DNA of 64,000 nucleotides from Natranaerofaba carboxydovora (GCF_022539405.1 NZ_CP054394.1:64501-128500); one strand, 5' to 3'; counted from the stretch's first letter, positions 9,450 to 17,532 are shown. The notes: generated from the letters alone by a model not told the origin. Program-made: numbers and translations.

Positions 9450-9732
9450 ATTCTACACTCTCCATAATGGTTTTATTATAAGCGGGCTTTATTGATTCTC
9501 TGGTTACTAAATCTATTTCTTTTTCAAAAGTATCTTCCAAAAAAAACTTCAAATCCATAAAATTATCAAATGTTTTGTGCCCCTCCATGAATTCTACTAT
9601 AAAATCTATATCACTTTCTTCATTTTGAGAATCTTTTACATAAGAACCAAACAATCCTATTTTTTTAACTCCGAATTTTTTTAGTTCACTCTTATTTTGT
9701 TTTAGTTTTAATAAAATTTCATCTTTTTTCAT
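9442..9732 (-). CDS. mntA: MNT-type nucleotidyltransferase antitoxin MntA
   Basis: A minimal nucleotidyltransferase of 96 aa from the ATG at 9732, which follows GAGGAGTG. An upstream in-frame TTG gives five more residues but a worse site. The motif GLFGSYVKDSQNEESDIDF is the family G-S-x10-D-x-D signature (Gly29-Ser30, Asp41, Asp43). MntA enzymes AMPylate and neutralise HepT. With hepT it makes a complete two-gene toxin-antitoxin unit between two mobile elements. Confidence 0.88.
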   Translation of the reverse strand: MKKDEILLKLKQNKSELKKFGVKKIGLFGSYVKDSQNEESDIDFIVEFMEGHKTFDNFMDLKFFLEDTFEKEIDLVTRESIKPAYNKTIMESVEYV

Positions 9733-10006
9733 TGAATCACTCCTCAAAATAAATTAAACAAATCAAATACTGTTCGCTAATTTGCAGTATATTTATTATT
9801 TACTACTTCTATATAAGTTATATTTTTCCTCTTGCCCCTACATTATAACCTTTGAAGAGAGTAATAAAATATTTTAGTGCAAAATGCTTTGGTTTTATCA
9901 AATTGAGAAAAATACAAGGGAACTAGGGAACTTTTGGGGTACCAGGCTATAAACAATAACCAAAAGTTGTTCTTTATAATTTAGATTTTACTGTAACTCT
10001 AAATTT
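9733..10006. other. AT-rich spacer upstream of mntA
   Basis: No gene is visible. The TA promoter should be here. An AT-rich region with ATATTTATTATTTACTACTT (9789-9808) is present, but no confident promoter hexamers were assigned. Confidence 0.4.
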
Positions 10007-10192
10007 TTAAAACTCAGTATTATCAATTTGTAAGGCACATGGACCGCAATATATCTTATAATCACTATCGAAATCTAATAAATCTTCGGTTAAGTCAGTT
10101 TGCCAGCACAAAGTTCCACATTTATGGCACTTAATTTGTTTTGTAGCTCTATTTGGCTTGTTTACTGGCAGACTTAAAATGTTTTCGTCGCT
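10007..10192 (-). pseudogene. Zn-ribbon tail in frame after a stop codon
   Basis: Directly after the TAA (10193-10195) of the HTH gene, the same frame stays open for 61 codons. It encodes a Zn-ribbon-like segment with CHKCGTLCW and, about 28 residues later, YCGPC, ending ...NTEF-stop at 10007. The segment has no ATG, GTG or TTG of its own. It may be the C-terminal domain of the HTH protein, cut off by a nonsense mutation. Confidence 0.5.
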
Positions 10193-10810
10193 TTATATTC
10201 TACATTTATGCTCACTATACTTTTTTACTTGATCCTGCCAAGAAACCTGACCTTTAGAATTAATGTATGTATCTAAAGCTATTTTAGGGATAATATACCT
10301 AGTATCTCTTTTAGTGTATAATACTTTTTCGTCTTTTAATAACTGGGATATTTTTGCTGTACTAATTCCTAAATATTTAGAAGCTTCTTTTTTATTTAAT
10401 ACTTCTTTTTCTTCAAGCTTTTTCTCATGTTCCTTAGTTTCAAATTTTTTTGAGTTTTCATTTTTGCTTAATGATTTTGCCATGTTTTCAGCCTTGCTTT
10501 CTCTTACTTTCTGTGTATGTCTTTTAGAATCTTCCGAAGCTACGTTTTCTTTATAGTTATTTATTCCTCCATTTTTAATCCATTCTACAAATTTGTCCCT
10601 TGGTATCTTAATTTGATTACCTATTTTAAAATGTGGGAAAAACTTGCCGTGGTAAACTCTGCACATTTCATAGACGGTATGCGTGCTAACTCTTAAAAAT
10701 TCTGCAGCTTCTTTTACTGTTAAAATGGGAGGTAAGTCAAAATATAAGTCATCATTTTCCTCTGTATAAGGTTCATCTTGAGATTCTTCTACTTCGCCAG
10801 CTAAAAACAC
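10193..10810 (-). CDS. Protein with two excisionase-like HTH domains
   Basis: 205 aa from a GTG at 10810 that follows AGGGGG. Two winged-HTH domains of the excisionase/HTH_17 type are visible: ILTVKEAAEFLRVSTHTVYE at about 29-48, and VLNKKEASKYLGISTAKISQ at about 137-156. A lysine-rich charged linker separates them. It probably binds DNA. Its stop is followed in frame by a Zn-ribbon segment (10007-10192), so the present protein may be shorter than its ancestor. Confidence 0.75.
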   Translation of the reverse strand: MFLAGEVEESQDEPYTEENDDLYFDLPPILTVKEAAEFLRVSTHTVYEMCRVYHGKFFPHFKIGNQIKIPRDKFVEWIKNGGINNYKENVASEDSKRHTQKVRESKAENMAKSLSKNENSKKFETKEHEKKLEEKEVLNKKEASKYLGISTAKISQLLKDEKVLYTKRDTRYIIPKIALDTYINSKGQVSWQDQVKKYSEHKCRI

Positions 10811-11028
10811 CCCCTGAGGTCATGAATTATTATCACGAGAGGTGATTTTTTATTTTTGAGGATCGAAGTACATAGTGATTCTCAGTATATATACCTTAAC
10901 TATACATGGTAAAAAGACTTTTGTATCGATACAGCAAAATTTTCTTTTGGGAGGTTAAAAACAGCCTAAAAATATCTACACATTTTTAGAAAAAACTAAG
11001 AAAATCTGTATTTTTTTCTGAATTTAAG
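10811..11028. other. Intergenic region between divergent genes
   Basis: AT-rich region between the HTH gene (minus) and the TnpB-like gene (plus). No further gene was found. Confidence 0.4.
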
Positions 11029-11057
11029 TTGATTATCCTGGGTAAAAACAGTATAAT
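11029..11057 (+). promoter_or_regulatory. Sigma-A type promoter of the TnpB-like gene
   Basis: TTGATT (11029-11034), 17-bp spacer, TATAAT (11052-11057). About 60 bp before the ATG. A small stem TTAGT / ACTAA lies in the leader (about 11070-11087). Confidence 0.7.
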
Positions 11058-11117
11058 ATATATAGAACATTAGTTCGCAAACACTAACCGCCATAATAAA
11101 ATTGGAGGCTACAAAAT

Positions 11118-12647
11118 ATGAAAACCACCAGGATGCTCAAACTTAAAAACATTTCCCCGCAGTTCAAGGTTCGGTTAGATAATTTAATGAGGGAATTCTG
11201 TGCAGCAAAACGCTACAGCTATAACAGGTTAATAAATGGCCTAGATCAAAACGAGACAAACAAATTACTTCAGCGGGTTTTTCGCCTAAACAAACGCTAC
11301 TCAGAAGATGCTACCCTTCAGGCAAAAACTATCATAGACAGCCAAAAAGAGCTTTTGGCTCTGTATCTAGAAGAAACCAAAGCCAAGTTAATAAAAACCC
11401 GCCGTAAAATCGAAACTTACAAAACCGGCAAAAAAACACCCCAAAAAGTTGACTTAAAAACCTGCCTAGAAGGACTAGGGTTTAGAGTAAAAAAACTAAA
11501 ACAAAAACAAACAGAACTTCAAAATCATATAGATAATCACACTATCCCACCAGCTATTTTTGGTGGCAAGAAAAACTTCCGTGCAAGAACAAAAGGCCAT
11601 ATAACAAACCAGGAATGGAAAGACCTTCGAACTAACCAGCTCTACTCCAGGGGTGACAAAACTAAAAAAGGTAACCTAAACACAAGAATAACTGAACAAA
11701 ACGATAGATTCTACCTTGAAATAGCAGACTCTCTAAACATAAAACCAAACAATAGAAGTCCGCGTATCAAAGCTGAACTAGAAATACCAGACAAATATTT
11801 TGATGAAATCTTAGACGCTACCTATCCTGACTCCAAAGGCAATTATCATCCCTACAGCATAGAAATCAAGCGAAAAGATGGAGAATACTATGTTTATCTA
11901 ACTTACGAAGAAGAAGTACCAGGGTCATGCTTAAAACCAAAACAGCCAATTAATGCTCATCTCATAGCCGGGATAGACGTAAATATTGACCGTACAGCCG
12001 TTACCATTATGACAAAACAGGGTAACTTCATAAAATCCAGGGTATTTTACTGCCACGAGATGGAGTATGTCTCATCCAACAAACGAGAAAACTTAGCAGG
12101 AGAGCACTCGAAAGAGATAATAGACTACCTACTCCACGAAAATGTAGGAGCCATAGTAACTGAAAAACTAAACTTTAGAAACGACCACGACACAAACAAA
12201 AGATACAACCGTCTAACTCATAATTTTACCAGGAAAAAACTCCTACAAGGGATTACAAGAAGGAGTCTTAGAAACGGATTTGAAGTAAAACAAATAAACC
12301 CTGCTTACAGCTCGATTATTGGCAGATTTAAATACTCTAAAAAATACGGCCTCTCAGTTCACCAGGCTGCAGCCTTGGTAATTGGCCGCAGGGGTCTAGG
12401 CTACAGTGAAAAGCTCCCGGTGGAGCTAATTCAAAAATTACAAGAACTAAAACCATATTTGCAAAATCTTATTGGATCAAAGGAAGAATCCAACAAGATA
12501 AAATATTTAAAAGATATTATCCAAAAGATAGATAACTTTAAACATTATCATCTCTGGACATTGTGGAACATGGCAAATAAGTTTTTGGAATTTAATCTGA
12601 GCGATCATAAACTAAAAAGACAGGAGGTGAAACCCCTGAGTTACTAA
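11118..12647 (+). CDS. TnpB-related RuvC protein (IS200/IS605 type)
   Basis: 509 aa. The N-terminal half is Lys/Arg-rich and helical. The C-terminal half has RuvC-I GIDVNIDRTAV (Asp287) and RuvC-II AIVTEKLNF (Glu349). At the RuvC-III position it reads GLSVHQAAALVIGRRGLGYS, where the usual Asp is not obvious. The two CxxC knuckles that lie between RuvC-II and RuvC-III in classical TnpB are absent. No TnpA transposase is adjacent. TnpB proteins are RNA-guided nucleases whose guide RNA is read from the element's 3' end, and a structured region follows this stop codon directly. Start at the ATG after TTGGAGG. Confidence 0.8.
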   Translation: MKTTRMLKLKNISPQFKVRLDNLMREFCAAKRYSYNRLINGLDQNETNKLLQRVFRLNKRYSEDATLQAKTIIDSQKELLALYLEETKAKLIKTRRKIETYKTGKKTPQKVDLKTCLEGLGFRVKKLKQKQTELQNHIDNHTIPPAIFGGKKNFRARTKGHITNQEWKDLRTNQLYSRGDKTKKGNLNTRITEQNDRFYLEIADSLNIKPNNRSPRIKAELEIPDKYFDEILDATYPDSKGNYHPYSIEIKRKDGEYYVYLTYEEEVPGSCLKPKQPINAHLIAGIDVNIDRTAVTIMTKQGNFIKSRVFYCHEMEYVSSNKRENLAGEHSKEIIDYLLHENVGAIVTEKLNFRNDHDTNKRYNRLTHNFTRKKLLQGITRRSLRNGFEVKQINPAYSSIIGRFKYSKKYGLSVHQAAALVIGRRGLGYSEKLPVELIQKLQELKPYLQNLIGSKEESNKIKYLKDIIQKIDNFKHYHLWTLWNMANKFLEFNLSDHKLKRQEVKPLSY

Positions 12648-12840
12648 AATTCTTTTACTGCGATAGGTTAATACCATGGGAAGGAAAGGCCTATCGCATC
12701 TGCCGTCCCTAACAGGGAGTCGCCGGTTTGTCTTCTACTTTAGGTAGATGAACCTATACTGGCGAAACAGAGTGAAAATCTCTGCGGTAAGTCGTCTTTT
12801 CTTGGTTCGGCGGCGGTGGTTTTAGGGCACAATGTTTAGT
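12648..12840 (+). ncRNA. Candidate omega-RNA (reRNA) after TnpB-like gene
   Basis: Immediately after the TnpB-like stop, about 190 nt fold into successive stems: GCGATAGG / CCTATCGC (12661-12697), TCCCT / AGGGA near 12710, CGCCGGT / ACTGGCG enclosing CTAC / GTAG (about 12721-12766), and CAGAG / CTCTG (about 12769-12785). It is more G+C-rich than its flanks. Guide RNAs of TnpB systems lie at this position. The identity is inferred from position and structure only. Confidence 0.55.
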
Positions 12841-12870
12841 TTTGTGCATATTTTAGTAACCAGGTATTAG

Positions 12871-13124
12871 AATGGCTTCTTAAAGGAAGATTTCCAAAAA
12901 GAACTCAATAAAATATTTAGCTCGGCAAAAGAGGCAGGAAAATCAACCATTGATATAAAGTCGGGAGATTTACACAGAAGAGCTGGAAATTATTCAGGTA
13001 ATCACAGGATGCCTGTATGCTGCGATGTCATGAGGGAAAATATGAAATCTAAGATGAAATTATAGAACAACCACCTAAAGGAAATGGTGCTTCTCTAGTT
13101 GTCCGTTATAATTTACCAAATTAA
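12871..13124 (+). pseudogene. Decayed conserved gene fragment
   Basis: A frame beginning after a stop at 12868 reads FQKELNKIFSSAKEAGKS, then IDIKSGDLHRRAGNYSGNHR and MPVCCDVMRENMKS. After one base the next frame continues DEIIEQPPKGNGASLVVRYN to a stop at 13124. The pattern (SGDLHR...NHRMPVCCDVM...PPKG.GASL..RY) matches a small conserved family often seen near restriction genes, as I recall it. The 5' end is missing and a frameshift is present. Confidence 0.6.
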
Positions 13125-13928
13125 CAGTTACTGAAAAGAGTGGTTAACTTTCTTGGTCCGCCTCCTGTTGTGAAATGCTTTGGATTTCAAGGGGGGTGGA
13201 TAGGAAATTGGTTTAATTGGAGAGAAAAGTTAAATTCTAATAAAGATATAATATGCGATGATGAACGAGGAAGAGGTTTGATAATAGCGAAAATGTTCTG
13301 TAATAATTATTTTATAATAAAAAAGGCAATAAAGCTTTTTGATTTTAAAATTTGATTTTAAAAGATAATAAAATATAACCAGCCTTGTAAAGGTTTACTT
13401 TATATAGGCTGGTTATTTTATTTTGGAGCCGTATATTATATTTTAAATAACAGTATAATGGTATAATGGTGCCGAAGGTACGTATTATGGAGAACCCACA
13501 CTGGAAAATTTTTTGATAAAGGTCTTTAAAGATTTTACTTTCATGACCTGGATCTATAGTTTGCTTAATGGTGAACAAACTCAATTTGTTCCATTAAAAG
13601 TCTAAGTTTTAATATACCTCTTTTCTACAAAATATTGATAGGACTAAACTTTGATGCAGGAGTAGAGGGAACCTCTAACCTTGCATTTGCAGCTTTTACA
13701 GCTGTTTTTAGAGTTGAAGTACATGTCAAGATTTTCTAAAAATCCAAAAGAAAGTAATATTATGATTTTATAAAGGAGTATTAAAATGAGTGACTTAAAT
13801 TACTAACATGTTTAATTTTTATTCAATGTCAAATGAATAAAAACATTTAATTTCTTACACTATTTGATGTAAATAAAGGTTTGATTTTAAGTTAGAAGTT
13901 AAGCAAATATTATTTTGAAAATTTTACT
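13125..13928. other. Degenerate intergenic DNA
   Basis: No intact gene. It includes the first terminator/att-like repeat (13373-13479). Around 13627-13739 a short open stretch reads LIGLNFDAGVEGTSNLAFAA and then stops, perhaps gene debris. A 71-codon frame at 13140-13355 lacks a ribosome site and recognisable homology. Confidence 0.45.
13373..13479. repeat. Terminator/att-like repeat, copy 1
   Basis: A hairpin ATAACCAGCC / GGCTGGTTAT is followed by a segment nearly identical to 15737-15812 (about four differences in 76 bp). It ends with AATGGTGCCGAAGGT (13465-13479), the first 15 bp of the tRNA-Leu att core, after which similarity stops. It looks like a truncated att remnant of an earlier integration. 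Confidence 0.7.
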
Positions 13929-14201
13929 TTGAAGATGAGGTGTTATATTAATTTTTTCGATAATAATTATAATATCTTTGATTTTAGGATTTTTTATATA
14001 TATCGGCTGGAGCATTCTCATGAAGAAGCTGTTTATGCAGTGGATGAAATTGAAGTTGATTGGAAAGAGCAAGCGGCATTAAAAGCTGAGGATTACTTGG
14101 ATTATTCGTCATTTTCACGAGAGGGGCTAATTGAGCAATTGGAATATGAGGGATTTACCCGTGAACAAGCTGAGTATGGTGTGGAAGCTGTTGGATATTA
14201 A
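13929..14201 (+). pseudogene. Ltp-type (superinfection-exclusion) repeat remnant
   Basis: The C-terminal 50 residues contain one helical repeat, WKEQAALKAEDYLDYSSFSR and then LIEQLEYEGFTREQAEYGV. This matches the repeat of Ltp-family surface lipoproteins (Lipoprotein_Ltp). The best-known member blocks phage DNA entry. The N-terminal part lacks a signal peptide or lipobox and appears unrelated, so this is a 5'-truncated relic and not a working gene. Confidence 0.6.
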
Positions 14202-14552
14202 ATGGTGAACTTCAAAAAACAGTATAACAAAACATATTGTGTTAAACCCATTAAATTAAAGTCTGGGCTATTATTTTCTAAGGGGTTTGATTTTTTTGAA
14301 GTTGAAATTTAAAAATCACAAGCAAAATTACACTAAAATTCACATGGTAAATCACAAGTTTTACACATTAAAAAAATGGGCAGTTCTCTTTATTAAAATT
14401 GAGAACTGTCCCATTATCATTAAGGCACATAAAATCGGAAAATGTTCAATACTATGTTAAAGGCTATTTGTTAGTCGTATTCTATTATCTCCATCAAAGC
14501 CTATTACTCTTTCATCTCCAATAATTACCTCCGTCCGGAAGTCAATTTTTTA
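14202..14552. other. Gene-free stretch with a strong hairpin
   Basis: Contains the stem GGGCAGTTCTC / GAGAACTGTCC (14379-14412), with an A-run on its left and no clear T-run on the right. It would suit termination of minus-strand transcription. No gene is seen. Confidence 0.45.
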
Positions 14553-14660
14553 GCCATAATACCAGCCTAGTAAAAATAATAAACTTTTGATAGGCTGGTT
14601 ATTTTGTTAAAAGCCATATACTTGATTATTATGTTCTATATTAATGGTGTAATGGTAGAA
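14553..14660. repeat. Terminator/att-like repeat, diverged copy 2
   Basis: A hairpin with ACCAGCCT / AGGCTGGT (about 14561-14600) leads into GCCATATA...TATTAATGGTGTAATGGTAG. This keeps the order and spacing of copies 1 and 3 but with many substitutions, and GCCGAAGG is replaced. It is interpreted as an old, degenerate relative of the att-flanking repeat. Confidence 0.5.
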
Positions 14661-14758
14661 GATTACAGGGATAATTTTCTAATAAGATTTGATTAGTTTG
14701 ACTTGAGAAGATATAATAAACATATAATGGGTTTTTAAAATTTAGGGTGGTGGTTAAA

Positions 14759-15034
14759 ATGTCTGACCTGGAAATATCTAAAAAAGAACTAAAGGATTAT
14801 AAAAAACTTACAATTATTGAAGAATTAACTCCGCTTAAAGAGTATGTAAAAATTTTGGAAAGCAAATACAAATGCAGCTTTGAAGAATTCGAGAAAAGAG
14901 TGAAAAAAGAGACCGAAAATTATGAGTTCTGGGACGTTTATATTGAATGGAAAGCCTATCATGAAAGGATAAAGGAACTCGAAAAGGAACTTGGAGCTGT
15001 CAACGATGCAGAAGATATTAAATTTACTAAATAG
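14759..15034 (+). CDS. Probable antitoxin paired with TumE-like toxin
   Basis: A 91-aa, highly charged helical protein from the ATG at 14759 (AGGGTGGTGG upstream). It starts SDLEISKKELKDYKKLTIIE and has no recognised motif. It directly precedes and overlaps by 29 bp a gene with clear TumE-family features, which is the gene order of such toxin-antitoxin pairs. The antitoxin role is inferred from context. Confidence 0.65.
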   Translation: MSDLEISKKELKDYKKLTIIEELTPLKEYVKILESKYKCSFEEFEKRVKKETENYEFWDVYIEWKAYHERIKELEKELGAVNDAEDIKFTK

Positions 15035-15347
15035 TTCCAGGATTGTGGTGAACTATGAAATTTTTGATTTTAAACAGGGGAAAAATTTTTATTTTGTAAA
15101 AGCCAGGGCAGAAATTATCGATAACTCATATCTGCACATAAAAATATTCAATTCTACAGGTGAATATTTTTATTCTTTTCATTGGCAGGATTACAATAAC
15201 GACTTAATAGTTAGATGGGACAATTCACCGCACCATGAGTATATTAAAACTTTTCCTCATCATAAACATATCGGAGGCAAAATAACAGAATCTAACGAAA
15301 TTACCTTAGGTGATATACTAAAATATATTGAAAGAGAGTTTGCTTAG
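15006..15347 (+). CDS. TumE-family (DUF6516) toxin
   Basis: 113 aa from the ATG at 15006. The C-terminal half carries YSFHWQDYNNDLIVRWDNSP and HHEYIKTFPHHKHIGG, the RWDNxPHH and FPHHKH signatures of the TumE/DUF6516 toxin family. Such proteins act as toxins in type II modules; the biochemical target is not evident here. The start lies inside the antitoxin gene, so the two genes are translationally coupled. Confidence 0.8.
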   Translation: MQKILNLLNSSRIVVNYEIFDFKQGKNFYFVKARAEIIDNSYLHIKIFNSTGEYFYSFHWQDYNNDLIVRWDNSPHHEYIKTFPHHKHIGGKITESNEITLGDILKYIEREFA

Positions 15348-15402
15348 CAGAGATTTTTGGATGCTAGGTTAAATTTGTATGAGAACCTGGAGGTATATAG
15401 CA

Positions 15403-15639
15403 ATGAGTACTACCGAATCAAAAGAGTTTTTGTTAAAAGAGTTTGAAAAGCTTGATGAAGAAGGCCAGAGAAAAATCCTTGACTATGTCAAAAGATTATC
15501 TAGTGCTAAGGGAGATACTAATAGTAAAACTCCTAAAAGCCTTAGGGGTGCATTAAGAAAATACAAAAATAAAGATCTAAGACAAAAAGAAAATGGTGCC
15601 TGGGCAAGTGCGGTGAAAGAAAAACATGAAAATAGCTGA
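15403..15639 (+). CDS. VapB-like antitoxin, orphan
   Basis: 78 aa from the ATG at 15403, which follows GGAGGT. Central residues form a helix (LLKEFEKLDEEGQRKILDYV). The tail SLRGALRKYKNKDLRQKENG then AWASAVKEKHENS matches the toxin-binding end of antitoxins paired with PIN-domain VapC toxins. The following vapC has only its first 13 codons left (15626-15667), so this antitoxin has no toxin. Confidence 0.7.
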   Translation: MSTTESKEFLLKEFEKLDEEGQRKILDYVKRLSSAKGDTNSKTPKSLRGALRKYKNKDLRQKENGAWASAVKEKHENS

Positions 15640-15667
15640 TGCAAATATTATTTTGAGATCCTTTTAG
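15626..15667 (+). pseudogene. VapC (PIN toxin) 5' stub
   Basis: An ATG overlapping the antitoxin end by 14 bp gives MKIADANIILRSF-stop. MKIADANIILR is the classic PIN-domain N-terminus with its first catalytic Asp. Homology stops after about 11 residues. The remainder was lost at a junction next to the att-like repeat. Confidence 0.65.
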
Positions 15668-15705
15668 AATCTTAATCATAAAACAGTGTTTTAGAAATTA
15701 TTAAT

Positions 15706-15797
15706 AACCAGCCTGAGTATTTATATCTAGTTTAGAATAAGCTGGTTATTTTATTTTGCAGCTGTATATTATATTTTAAATAACAGTATGATGGTAT
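15706..15797. repeat. Terminator/att-like repeat, copy 3 (left flank of attL)
   Basis: The hairpin AATAACCAGCC...GGCTGGTTATT type (here AGCTGGTTATT) is followed by the sequence shared with copy 1. It leads directly into the full att core at 15798. It may serve as a terminator for the toxin-antitoxin genes to its left. Confidence 0.65.
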
Positions 15798-15852
15798 AAT
15801 GGTGCCGAAGGTGGGATTCGAACCCACACGCCAATGGCACACGATTTTGAGT
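15798..15852. repeat. attL: tRNA-Leu 3' half duplicate
   Basis: A 55-bp stretch identical to 28934-28988, covering CCA, acceptor, T-arm, variable arm and up to the anticodon loop of tRNA-Leu(CAA), minus orientation. Sequence to its right does not complete a tRNA. It marks the left boundary of the integrative element. Confidence 0.93.
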
Positions 15853-16072
15853 TTATTCTAAAAACTTGCCGCCCGCCACCTAGCACGGAAACAGATTTAT
15901 AGGGAATACATAACTTGGCGACCTTATAACTTTATTTATCAGTTATCTATATTTTAGCGTGGTATGTATTGGTAGTCAATAGTTTGATAAAGACATAGTT
16001 TAATAGAGTTAGAAAATATAATTTATTCAATTTGAAGATACAGAAAAGTGCATTTAACCTGACTCAGTTCAA

Positions 16073-16771
16073 TTAATTGATTATATCATACATATATTTA
16101 CTTGTTGAGTTATAAGGTATATATCCTATTCTATAAGATAATAAAATGTTTATATTATTAAAAATTTTAATAAATAACTTATCTTTATTTGTAACTAAAG
16201 CTTTTATCCAAACATTCCTACTAATTAATATGCCTTTTATTTTATCTTTTCCTGACTGAACTTTTCCGTAAGCTTTGTGATTTCCATCAATAATAAAAAA
16301 CGGCAAACCACTTGGATTTAGTAAAGTAAAGTCTCCGCATATAACTGGATCCTCTTTGTTAACACATTTCATTGCATACGTTTTATCTATTTTACTTTCA
16401 TCCATAATTCTCTTTAAAAATTCTTTATCGAATTCTATATTAATCAAATCTTCTTCTATGTTAGATAGTTTTGCTTTAAAAGCTTTCTTATAATCTTCAT
16501 CATTTTTGTTGATTGTTTTTGTGTCTCTATATATAAGTTGGTTAAGCAAGTCAATATTAATTCCAATTACATAACTATCATTTCCATAAAGCTCAAATGG
16601 TAAAGAATATACTTGCTTTCCTAGCTTTGGTGTTTCCTTTCTATGGTTTTTTAATACTGCCTGATATTCTTTAATTATCTTTTTAAAATTAGGGTATTCA
16701 TATTTTAATTGTAGGTCGGCTTCAATATTTGAAGATAATAAATAATTAAAAAAATTTTGTAAGTTGTACAT
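16073..16771 (-). CDS. Unknown protein with a DGNHK motif
   Basis: 232 aa from the ATG at 16771; an upstream in-frame ATG at 16783 adds four residues. I do not recognise the family. Around residue 165 it has PSGLPFFIIDGNHKAYGKV, reminiscent of the D-G-x-H-R loop of ParB/Srx-like nucleotide-binding folds, but no other ParB feature is visible. It is separated from the upstream minus-strand gene by a terminator, so it has its own promoter. It is element cargo near attL. Confidence 0.6.
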   Translation of the reverse strand: MYNLQNFFNYLLSSNIEADLQLKYEYPNFKKIIKEYQAVLKNHRKETPKLGKQVYSLPFELYGNDSYVIGINIDLLNQLIYRDTKTINKNDEDYKKAFKAKLSNIEEDLINIEFDKEFLKRIMDESKIDKTYAMKCVNKEDPVICGDFTLLNPSGLPFFIIDGNHKAYGKVQSGKDKIKGILISRNVWIKALVTNKDKLFIKIFNNINILLSYRIGYIPYNSTSKYMYDIIN

Positions 16772-16861
16772 AATTACCCCCATAATATTTTATATATAAA
16801 TTTATATTCAGTTATTTTAAAAATTATAAATAAAATAATTCTTAAAGTTTAAATTTCTATC

Positions 16862-16890
16862 AAATAAAAAAAGGAGGCAATGCCTCCTGG
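16862..16890 (-). terminator. Intrinsic terminator
   Basis: On the minus strand AGGAGGCATTGCCTCCT is followed by seven T. It ends the transcript of the 193-aa gene (16951-17532). Confidence 0.85.
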
Positions 16891-16950
16891 TATGAATAAA
16901 ATTTAAATTTATGTTATTATCATAAAAATTCCTTAACTATTAAAATGAGA

Positions 16951-17532
16951 TCACTGCTTTTCCTCCATTAGATTTTCGATCATACGTCCTATAGGATCTG
17001 CAATTCTAAGTACGGTATGCCCATTATTACTTTCTATATTGCTACAAAATTTCAAGTATGCTTTTTGTCCAGGATCTACTAATAAAATATGATCTATAAT
17101 AGTTTCTACCCCTTCATTTTTAAATTTGTACATATTTGGTCCCACATGGCTAACATAATACCTTTTTAAATCTTGTTCAAATTCTTTGTTTAATTTAATT
17201 TCTTTTTTGGAAACAGGTGTGATATCCTTGTTTTCTAAAACACAATCTAAAGATTTATTATCTTTTATTAAATCAAATGAAATATCAAAGCCTGCTTCAG
17301 TAAGAATTTCATAAAGGGTGGAGGGACCTGTTCCAGAATAACCTGTTGCTAAGCCACATTTAATTTCCATTCTTTCTTCATCACGACTATATAAAATTAA
17401 AACTGTTTGAACTATATTATATATTTCCTCTTCTTTAATGTGAGCTTTATAAAATAAGTCGAGATGTTCTTTGTTATTTCTAAAAAAACCTATTGCATCA
17501 GAGGAGGTTCCTCCTTTAATAACTAACTCCAT
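16951..17532 (-). CDS. Unknown 193-aa protein
   Basis: The start ATG at 17532 is preceded by AGGAGG. Acidic, soluble, no signal peptide. I recognise no family. A Gly-rich stretch GLATGYSGTGPSTLYEILTE lies near residues 64-83. It stands alone between a terminator and an intergenic region on the minus strand of the element, and may be defence or regulatory cargo. No function is assigned. Confidence 0.6.
   Translation of the reverse strand: MELVIKGGTSSDAIGFFRNNKEHLDLFYKAHIKEEEIYNIVQTVLILYSRDEERMEIKCGLATGYSGTGPSTLYEILTEAGFDISFDLIKDNKSLDCVLENKDITPVSKKEIKLNKEFEQDLKRYYVSHVGPNMYKFKNEGVETIIDHILLVDPGQKAYLKFCSNIESNNGHTVLRIADPIGRMIENLMEEKQ

Noticed and set aside
10193-10810. Xis (excisionase) of the integrative element
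   Set aside because: The gene is outside the att boundaries and has two HTH domains; it is not linked with the integrase.
13140-13355. 71-codon frame starting VNFLGPPPVV
   Set aside because: No ribosome site and no recognisable pattern in degenerate DNA; start is a GTG without support.
15798-15860. Second functional tRNA-Leu
   Set aside because: Only the 3' half from the anticodon loop is present; the sequence beyond diverges and cannot fold the D-arm or acceptor.
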